Below are positions 47,548 to 53,708 of a DNA stretch of 64,000 bases, piece by piece (the first letter of the stretch is position 1; every line of letters starts with the position of its first letter). Location: positions 2,388 through 66,387 of the forward strand of contig NZ_LMRV01000033.1 in the NCBI RefSeq assembly GCF_001428245.1, written 5' to 3'. A program made the translations under genes and the position numbers. The notes under the pieces are model-generated. The model ran no database searches. It was not told the origin of the DNA and was given only the letters and a program-made list of their open reading frames with translations. The stretch is from Paenibacillus sp. Soil522 (GTDB lineage: Bacteria; Bacillota; Bacilli; Paenibacillales; Paenibacillaceae).

Positions 47548-47673
47548 AAATTTCCGGGTTTATCCGCATGGATGGCGCTGGCCGTGCTCGTTGCCGGTCC
47601 GATGATGTTTGTGTTTCCTTTTTTCCAGATAGAAATGATGCAAGCTGGTGATGCGCTGCACCTTTGGAACTGA
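47521..47673 (+). pseudogene. Sugar ABC permease C-terminal fragment
   Basis: The plus strand encodes VDIAKFPGLSAWMALAVLVA then GPMMFVFPFFQ, which matches the last membrane segment of MalG-type sugar permeases. The expected KYFVKG ending is replaced by unrelated codons up to a stop at 47671. No start is present. A stray fragment within the debris zone. Confidence 0.55.
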
Positions 47674-47790
47674 TAATTAATGGCACTAAAATACGATTTA
47701 GTACGCATGTTCTTGTTACTAGTTCGAGTATATTGTTTGGCAATTATGGAAATACCTAAATCTAGTAATCATTAGAGGAGGTGTGGTTGG

Positions 47791-47880
47791 TTGATAGATA
47801 TTATGAGTATATTAAGCACTCTTTTTCAAAAATCATATAACACTCGGGGCCAAGTCCACGCAACAGGAGAGAACCGATGA
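47791..47880 (+). CDS. Short leader frame coupled to dehydrogenase gene
   Basis: 29 codons starting at TTG behind a strong AGAGGAGGTG site. The first ~18 residues (MIDIMSILSTLFQKSYNT) come from AT-rich DNA, and the rest (RGQVHATGENR) from GC-rich DNA continuous with the next gene. The stop overlaps the dehydrogenase ATG (ATGA). It looks like the truncated start of a resident gene into which the GC-rich gene was inserted, and which now drives its translation. Confidence 0.5.
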   Translation: MIDIMSILSTLFQKSYNTRGQVHATGENR

Positions 47881-48752
47881 CCGAAAGGAGCTTTGAGACG
47901 GCCACGGATGCGCTGCAGGCTACTGCAATCATCACCGGCGGGACCGGCGGCATGGGGCTAGCAACGGCAAGACTCATGGGTCACGACCACCGAATCGTGC
48001 TGGCAGACCTCGACCAGACGCGCCTCGATGATGCGGTGCGCGAGCTGGCCATGGCCGGAGTTAAAGCAATTGGCGTGGTTTGCGACATCACCGACAAGGC
48101 ATCCGTCGAGCAACTGTTTCAGCGCGCGGAGTCCGAAGGAAGTCACGTTCGTGCAGTAGTCCACACCGCTGGAATCAGTCCGCACATGGGTACGGCTGAA
48201 CGCATTGCCCGCATAAACGCAACCGGCACCGTCAACATTGCGCAGGCATTCTTCGCGCGGGCTGCCGACGGTGACGCACTCGTCAATGTGGCATCAACCG
48301 CCGGGCATAGCATTCCCAAGCTCCTCATCCCGCTCCGTGCTTTCCGCCTTGCCGAGCAACGACCCGACGACTTCGAGAAAGCAATCGTCAGTCGCGCGAG
48401 GTTCGTCGGCCGAAAGCTGAAACCCGGACTGGCCTACGCGATCAGCAAGAACTTTGTCCACTGGTACAGCCGTTTCCTTGCGGCCAGGTTCGGCGAGCGA
48501 GGAGCCCGGGTTGTTTCTATCTCTCCAGGGAGCTTCGATACAGCGATGGGGCGTCTAGAGGAGAACCACGGCGCAGGCGACCTAGTGAAGTCGGCAGCAA
48601 TCAAGCGATTCGGCAAGCCCGAGGAGGTCGCGGCTGTTATCGCGTTCTGCGCAAGCGAAGCACCCGGCTACCTGACTGGGGTCGACATCTTGGTTGATGG
48701 GGGCACCAAGGCTGGGCAAGAGTTTGCAACGGCTCAGAAAAGGGCTCTGTAA
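47877..48752 (+). CDS. GC-rich short-chain dehydrogenase/reductase
   Basis: A 291-residue SDR. The cofactor fold is ITGGTGGMGLATARL with the downstream LADLDQ suggesting NAD preference, the Asn-Ala region is VHTAGISPHMG, the catalytic Ser is in VNVASTAGHS, and the Tyr-Lys pair is in YAISKNF. It ends with the usual GYLTGVDILVDGGTKAG. Its high GC and codon use are unlike the surrounding DNA and recall actinobacterial genes, so recent transfer is likely. The substrate is unknown. It is coupled to the short frame upstream. Confidence 0.88.
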   Translation: MTERSFETATDALQATAIITGGTGGMGLATARLMGHDHRIVLADLDQTRLDDAVRELAMAGVKAIGVVCDITDKASVEQLFQRAESEGSHVRAVVHTAGISPHMGTAERIARINATGTVNIAQAFFARAADGDALVNVASTAGHSIPKLLIPLRAFRLAEQRPDDFEKAIVSRARFVGRKLKPGLAYAISKNFVHWYSRFLAARFGERGARVVSISPGSFDTAMGRLEENHGAGDLVKSAAIKRFGKPEEVAAVIAFCASEAPGYLTGVDILVDGGTKAGQEFATAQKRAL

Positions 48753-49137
48753 AGCGACGCGTAGCCGACCTACTCGACCGGTGTTGCACAGGAACGGAGT
48801 TCCTTCCCCCGCCACGCTCAGAGGTGGCGAAGCGCCCTTGGAGTGGGCAGACGTGGAGGGTACGCCGCTCCGGCGATTGAAGACACCGCCCGGCGGCTGA
48901 AAGCCGCGCCAAGGCTTCGTTACTTGCGGAAATCGCGGCATATATCGAAAAACATAGGGACGGGACGGCGTGAGCTGCCCCGTTTTTCTTATTATCAGCC
49001 GCCCGGAATCGCCGCATATGGCGTTGTAGGACGTCGGGAATACGTTCCTGCGCAAAAGAAAAGACGCCGTATAAGGCGCCTATAAAGTCGTGGGCAAATG
49101 CCATTCCGTTAGTAATAAAAGCCTGTACTCCCTGTCA

Positions 49138-49155
49138 ACTCAACACATGTTGAGT
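49138..49155. promoter_or_regulatory. Operator-like palindrome
   Basis: ACTCAACA-CA-TGTTGAGT is an 18-bp perfect palindrome with a 2-base centre, typical of TetR-type operators. A ribosome binding site (GGGAGGAC) and TTG start follow, but the frame ends after ten codons, so the regulated gene is probably lost. Confidence 0.5.
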
Positions 49156-49204
49156 GTAGTACGGATATAACGGGAGGACATTGAAAAGTAACTGCTTGAA
49201 CAAG

Positions 49205-49231
49205 GTCTGCTGAGAAAGCAGGCTTTTTTTT
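49205..49231 (+). terminator. Terminator
   Basis: GTCTGCT pairs with AGCAGGC (two G-U pairs) around GAGAA, followed by eight T. Confidence 0.75.
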
Positions 49232-49428
49232 ATGAACTATCCTAAAGAGTTAATAGTTAAAATAAGAGTTGAATGGTAACCACATTGATAGCAAGCATTA
49301 AGTTGCTTTCCCCTCAGCGATGGAGGTATTTTCATTCGAACATAGAGGATTGATGTTGGTTATAGTATTATGGATAATAGAACAACCGCCTCAATAGGTA
49401 GTTATTAATATAGAACAAGGAGTAGTAC

Positions 49429-49998
49429 ATGGCCTGGAGCAAATTGAAACAAAATCTGGAGAGTTTTCTCTGTCCTGCGTTATATGGAAGGGTCGAATAC
49501 CGTGCAACGAGCTACCGTTATTTACCCGATAAAGCAGGGCTTTGTTATATTGCAGTAGATAAAAAGAACGTACTTAATATGAGTGATACAACTAACTTAA
49601 TCAGATGGTATCAGACGGAGCTGGAAATTAAGAATGATTCAGATATCCAAATTCCTATCAACAATGAAGAAATTGAAGCAGTCAGAAAAGATACCAAGGG
49701 GATAGTTCCGGAGGATCGTCTAAAAGTAATTGTAAGAAGTAGAAAAAAATCAGAATATGCAAAGGAGCTTTTGTCGGCACAGTCATCATTAAGTAAATCA
49801 AATTTTATCGTTATAGCTAATAAGTTTTTATCCATTTCTATAGAGGAAAGCATAGAGAGCAATAATATCTTATTGAATATTCTAGCTTTGGTGGACAGAC
49901 GAGCTGGAAAAAAGCGAATTTTAAATATGAGCGAGAAGATGAAGTTAAAGCATCCAATTGTGCAGTATTTTTATGAACTACGGCTTAGTACGTTATGA
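49429..49998 (+). CDS. SF0329 family conserved protein
   Basis: A 189-residue protein of a conserved Bacillota/Proteobacteria family of unknown function. Typical words are WSKLKQNLESFLCPALYGRV, EYRATSYRYLPDKAG and ALVDRRAGKKR, and it ends ...HPIVQYFYELR. It has no signal peptide or membrane segment. AAGGAG lies about 9 bases ahead of the ATG. It appears intact within the debris zone, which suggests recent arrival or some selection. No function is claimed. Confidence 0.8.
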   Translation: MAWSKLKQNLESFLCPALYGRVEYRATSYRYLPDKAGLCYIAVDKKNVLNMSDTTNLIRWYQTELEIKNDSDIQIPINNEEIEAVRKDTKGIVPEDRLKVIVRSRKKSEYAKELLSAQSSLSKSNFIVIANKFLSISIEESIESNNILLNILALVDRRAGKKRILNMSEKMKLKHPIVQYFYELRLSTL

Positions 49999-50079
49999 AA
50001 ATAAATTACTCATTCACCTTTACCAGGGGCTGCTTTTTCTTTTACTCATTATACAGATATCTGTATTGGCGGAAATAGT

Positions 50080-50110
50080 AAAGAGGGGCGAAGAACCCCT
50101 CTTTTTGTTT
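50080..50110 (+). terminator. Terminator after SF0329 gene
   Basis: AAAGAGGGG pairs with CCCCTCTTT across CGAAGAA-type loop, followed by TT-rich sequence. Confidence 0.7.
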
Positions 50111-50152
50111 TTAGAAATGTTATCGTACAATGATGTTATTTAAACAAAAAAA

Positions 50153-50713
50153 TCAGATTACTTCCCTGCTATCTTCGAAACTGTTTCGATTCAAATAAAA
50201 ATATATTAAATTATCTCTAAGTTCAATTTCCCTTTTGAATCCTAATTTCCTCAATAAACTAATTGACCTTTCATTCTCTGGTTCAACAGTTGCATCAATA
50301 ATCGTTAGTCCCATTTTTGTATATCCGAAATCAATTACTACTTTCATTACTTCAGAGATTAATCCTTTGCCCCAGTATCACTTAGATAAATCGAATCCGA
50401 CTTCTGCTATAAAGACATCATTCGTTTTTCTTAAATAGTGGTATCCACATGTACCGATTAAACTATTATTGTTTTTGTCAAACAGCCCCCACCGACAGCC
50501 CGAATCCTCTAGATGAAATCTAATAATTTCCTCAGCTTCTTTTATATCCTTACATGATTCAATATCCATAAATCTTGTAATTTCTTCATCTGAGAAATGT
50601 TTAAATACTGCTCTGGAATCTTGTAGTGTTAAAAGCCTAAGATTTAGTCTTTCTGTTTCTAATGAAGGAAACTCAACTTTTCTATTGACCGACACAATTC
50701 CTGGCCCCCTCAT
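50153..50713 (-). pseudogene. GNAT-family (RimJ/RimL-like) N-acetyltransferase with nonsense codon
   Basis: The N-terminal part (VEFPSLETERLNLRLLTLQD through FIAEVGFDLSK) and the C-terminal part (YWGKGLISEVMKVVIDFGYT through LLRKLGFKREI) are in the same frame and would make a 186-residue acetyltransferase, but a TGA separates them just before the acetyl-CoA-binding YWGKGL motif. A point mutation is enough to explain it. The residual N-terminal product would lack the cofactor site. Confidence 0.85.
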
Positions 50714-50809
50714 TTCTAATCAAATCATTATCAAAATATAATTCTATTCAGGACCTAATTAATCCTTTTCTAGCAAACAAGCCTAGCCGTAGGGGTAGTT
50801 ATTTACATC

Positions 50810-51141
50810 TTGTCAAAGCATAAGGCTTGGCTTGAGGTAAAGACCTTACAAGCAAGAAAACAATCAGAAAAGCAAGTGCAGTTACTTCAAAGGCGCATTA
50901 AAAAGTTGAAGGAACTTAATACAAGCTTAATTAGACTGTTGGCTAGCGGTATGATTTCAGAGACGGAATATAAGGAAGCAACGGAGAGTGGAAATGCAGA
51001 ACTGTATAGCCTAGACCAGTTAAAAGGCTTCCAGTCTCTACAAGGGAATAAAAGTTTGGAAGAAAGTATTGTTAGATTGAAGAAAGAAGGGACGAACTGG
51101 ATTGAGTTCACGTTTAGTTTTACATCGGGTTGTGTCCACAA
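50810..51141 (+). pseudogene. Tail of a large serine recombinase-like gene fused to sigK copy 4
   Basis: About 110 codons: a charged coiled coil ([20 protein letters not shown]), the phrase [15 protein letters not shown], and an ending that runs into sigK without a stop. This resembles the C-terminal coiled-coil region of large serine recombinases, which usually end next to their attachment site. The catalytic domain and zinc ribbon are missing. The assignment rests on composition and position, not on a conserved active site. Confidence 0.55.
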
Positions 51142-51156
51142 CGTCAAAAAATTCGA
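51120..51156 (+). other. Putative attachment arm at sigK copy 4
   Basis: Second occurrence of the 37-bp arm seen at 46424-46460, starting TTACATCGGGTTGTGT. The CGTCAAAAAATT core is at 51142-51153. It overlaps the end of the recombinase-like frame. Confidence 0.6.
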
Positions 51157-51630
51157 TAATACAGGGGAAGATCTGGAGGATCTAATCTCGATCGGTACGA
51201 TTGGATTGATTAAGGCAATCGAGAGCTTCCAAACCGGCAAAGGCACGAAGCTCGCGACGTTCGCGGCTCGTTGTATCGAGAATGAAATACTTATGCATCT
51301 GCGGTCGCTTAAGAAAACTCGGAAGGACGTTTCTTTGCATGACCCGATCGGCACGGATAAGGAAGGAAACGAAATTACGCTTATAGATATCCTCGGCACA
51401 GAGGCCGATGATATTGTCGATAAGGTGCAGCTGAAGATTGAGAAAAGCAAGATATATAAAAACCTCGATATATTGGATGACCGGGAGAAGGAAGTCGTGA
51501 GCATGGCGGGGATGAGCGGACGCAGCGGGAGATTGCGAAGGAGCTTGGGATCTCGCGGAGTTATGTTTCAAGGATAGAGAAAAGGGCGTTGATGAAGCTT
51601 TATCATGAGTTTTATAAGGCGAAGCGGTAA
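51142..51630 (+). pseudogene. sigK copy 4: 3' portion of sigK with a 19-bp deletion
   Basis: Encodes sigma-K from VKKF (residue 65) through EVV identically to the other copies. It then lacks 19 bp, starting at the same codon as the 26-bp gap of copy 1, and the frame shifts; the rest of region 4 continues out of frame to the natural stop at 51630. In the serial-integration model this would be the oldest, native 3' end. Its 3' end shares GTTTCAAGGATAGAGAAAAG with copy 1 rather than with copies 2 and 3. Confidence 0.88.
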
Positions 51631-51646
51631 AACTGAAGTTTTCATT

Positions 51647-51676
51647 AAAAACACGTCGACTAGGACGTGTTTTTAA
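51647..51676 (+). terminator. Terminator downstream of sigK copy 4
   Basis: AAAAACACGTC pairs perfectly with GACGTGTTTTT around GACTAG. Confidence 0.85.
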
Positions 51677-51712
51677 TTTGAAACAATTTAGATAGCTAAA
51701 GCTAGAAGATGG

Positions 51713-51895
51713 CAGCTCGACGAGCTTGTCGATGAACCAGGCGTCACGTATGTGTTTGACCGCGGATACATCGACTACGCGGCATTCGATCGCTATTGCG
51801 AGAAAGATATCTCTATTTCTGTCATACGCCTCAAGAGGAATACATGCTTGGAGCCTCTTGATTCACATGCTCTTGCTCGTGAATCTAGAAGATGA
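51713..51895 (+). pseudogene. IS4-family transposase fragment
   Basis: The plus strand encodes QLDELVDEPGVTYVFDRGYI then DYAAFDRYCEKDI and RLKRN, matching the second catalytic Asp region of IS4-type transposases (YVFDRGYxDY). The frame begins without a start and ends in unrelated codons at 51893. A remnant. Confidence 0.7.
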
Positions 51896-52125
51896 AGGTT
51901 GAGCATAATCTGTTACAACTGAACCGATGGATGACGAAATTACTGTGGCAGCCCTACACCCAGTGGTTGCGACGGATGAAGCAAAAGCCGAGCTGAGAAT
52001 CCAAAGGAAGGCGACGAAGAGAAGCAATCGTTTAACCGGCTAGTCGCCCAACCACTTACTCACGTGATATATTTACATAATTCATCCAAATGGAAAGTGC
52101 TATCTTTAAGAGGCGTTCGACCTTT
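51896..52125. other. Unassigned remnant sequence
   Basis: A broken plus-strand frame encodes NRWMTKLLWQPYTQWLRRMK, which looks protein-derived but was not recognised. It may be the end of the transposase above. No intact gene is seen. Confidence 0.35.
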
Positions 52126-52526
52126 CTAATTTACGGCCTGGAAAACGTTGTCAAGAGCGAGGATGATGGATACCTCACGGTCTTCCGGAACGTATTTCCC
52201 TACGACATCGACATTGCCGAATTTGAGCTTGTAGACTTGTTCCCCGATAAGCGTCGTAATATTGCCTGAATGAGTGGGAAGCAAGGCATTCCAGCCTCTA
52301 TGACGCCGATCCGTTTGCCTTCCCGCCCCCATTGCTCGCACAAACGCCAGAGCGCGGCACCGCCTCCGGCGCCGCTGCCGACGATGAGCACGTCGTAATC
52401 CGTTTGTTCCATTTTATCGATGGGTATTAGAGGTATCCGGCTGTCTAGATAATCAGGTCCTTCAACGGATGAGAATGGTGGCAGCGCAGGCTGAGCAGCC
52501 GGTAATTCCGGCGGTGGAAGCACCAC
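52126..52526 (-). pseudogene. GMC oxidoreductase N-terminal remnant
   Basis: The minus strand encodes MEQTDYDVLIVGSGAGGGAA, then LWRLCEQWGREGKRIGVIEAG, which closely parallels the N-terminus of the intact GMC gene at 26979. One base is missing after EAG; in the other frame the sequence goes on as DALLPTHSGNI. After that the similarity ends, and about 43 codons of unknown origin run to a stop at 52126. Only the FAD-binding start survives. Confidence 0.8.
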
Positions 52527-52717
52527 TTTTGAATCGGCGGCAATAGGGCTGTCCGCATGCGCAAATTGCTTATTGAGAGCGAGGAGCTGAGCCTATAGGT
52601 ATATGCTCAGCCAGGCACGTTTATGTGAGTTGAAGGACGAACAATTACTAGGTTTGTTATGCCGAAATGCTAGTGAAAAAGTAGAGAAGATCGGTTGTTT
52701 TTTGTACGCTATAGCAT

Positions 52718-53566
52718 TTATCCTTTCATATGATTGCTTCTGAATTCACCCGGTGTCATTCCCTCGGACTCCATAAATTTTTTGTTGAAATAGCTGAAGC
52801 CCGGATAGCCGGCTCGTTTCGCGACTTCTTTAATCGGGATGATCGGATGGCTAACCAATAAATGCTTGCTTAGCTGAATTCTGCATTTCGTAATATAGGA
52901 GACGGGTGTCATCCTCGTTACTTTCTTGAATAAGCTGCAAAAATAATTCGGAGTATAGCCGGTTGCAGCAGCCCAATCCTCGAGAATGAACGGAAGATGG
53001 GCTTTGCGCTGCATCTCGGGCAGCAAGGCCAGCATTTTCTCGGCATTGTCTACCCCGCGGTAATGAGAGAATGGAGTGGCGCTGCTAAGAAATTCAATAA
53101 GCACGCTATAAGTGAGTGCGGATATGCGCGAAGGGCGCAAAAAGTTGTTTTGTTCGATTTCATCGAGAAGGCTTATGAAATTACTCTCGAGCAGACTGCC
53201 GTCCTTGATGTTCCAAATGCCCGATTGATGATAGCCGTTCTCCGCGACAAACGCAGGCAGCGTGCTGCCGTACATTTGTATCCAAAAAATATTCCACGGT
53301 TCCTCTTCCGAACGATAATACCGCATTCTGTCATTTGGAATATGCCAGAACACATCTCCTTCGCGAAGCTGGAACGTTTCGCCATCGAGCTCTATATACC
53401 CGCTTCCGCTTGCCACATAATGCAGGCTGTAATCTCTGACGCCGTCGGGGCGATTTACGTTATGATCCGTTGGCTGCACGAAATTGCCAACGGAATGAGG
53501 AAAGCAGAAGAAACGAAACTCAGAGAAGTTAGGCAAGTAGAATTCTCGTTCAGACAAGGAGATCAC
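52718..53566 (-). CDS. AraC-family transcriptional regulator
   Basis: A 282-residue regulator with an N-terminal cupin domain (YVASGSGYIELDGETFQLREGD) and two C-terminal helix-turn-helix motifs (LEDWAAATGYTPNYFCSLFKK and IKEVAKRAGYPGFSYFNKKF). It is divergent from the GH2 gene, with 142 bp between starts, and probably controls the GH2-GH95 operon in response to a sugar. The second half of the window from here on is intact carbohydrate metabolism again. Confidence 0.92.
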   Translation of the reverse strand: MISLSEREFYLPNFSEFRFFCFPHSVGNFVQPTDHNVNRPDGVRDYSLHYVASGSGYIELDGETFQLREGDVFWHIPNDRMRYYRSEEEPWNIFWIQMYGSTLPAFVAENGYHQSGIWNIKDGSLLESNFISLLDEIEQNNFLRPSRISALTYSVLIEFLSSATPFSHYRGVDNAEKMLALLPEMQRKAHLPFILEDWAAATGYTPNYFCSLFKKVTRMTPVSYITKCRIQLSKHLLVSHPIIPIKEVAKRAGYPGFSYFNKKFMESEGMTPGEFRSNHMKG

Positions 53567-53708
53567 CTCTAATAAAGTTATTTAAACAAATCATAATATA
53601 GTTTTAAAAATATTAAAATAGAGTTATATAAAATGGTTCATATTCTAATTATACTAGAAACATAAAATCATATATTTATTTTACTACTGGAAGGGATGAA
53701 AACAAAGC

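Larger units (their letters stand above)
48753..49428. other. Non-coding stretch with GC-rich debris, operator-like palindrome and terminator
   Basis: The first 330 bp stay GC-rich and hold overlapping open frames on both strands with no recognisable product; they probably entered with the dehydrogenase gene. From about 49130 the DNA turns AT-rich, with the palindrome and terminator listed separately, then the promoter of the SF0329 gene. Confidence 0.45.
46446..51153. mobile_element. Putative sigK-targeting element, segment C (oldest)
   Basis: Runs from the core in sigK copy 3 to the core in sigK copy 4. Contents are the most degraded of the three segments: IS30 fragments, a permease fragment, a GC-rich dehydrogenase, an SF0329 gene, an acetyltransferase with a nonsense codon, and at the right end the last ~100 codons of a recombinase-like gene read directly into sigK copy 4. 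This position, recombinase next to the right attachment site, is what large serine recombinase elements show. Confidence 0.6.

Noticed and set aside
47169-47651. A 160-codon plus-strand frame over the IS30 region
   Set aside because: It is antisense to one transposase fragment and out of frame with the other; no protein-like sequence.
48582-49104. Long overlapping open frames on both strands after the dehydrogenase
   Set aside because: Open because the DNA is GC-rich; none resembles a known protein.
37649-51630. Array explained as simple tandem duplication of sigK
   Set aside because: The copies differ at many synonymous sites and the intervening DNA is unrelated, which duplication would not produce. 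Mis-assembly of repeats remains a caution for the two deletions.
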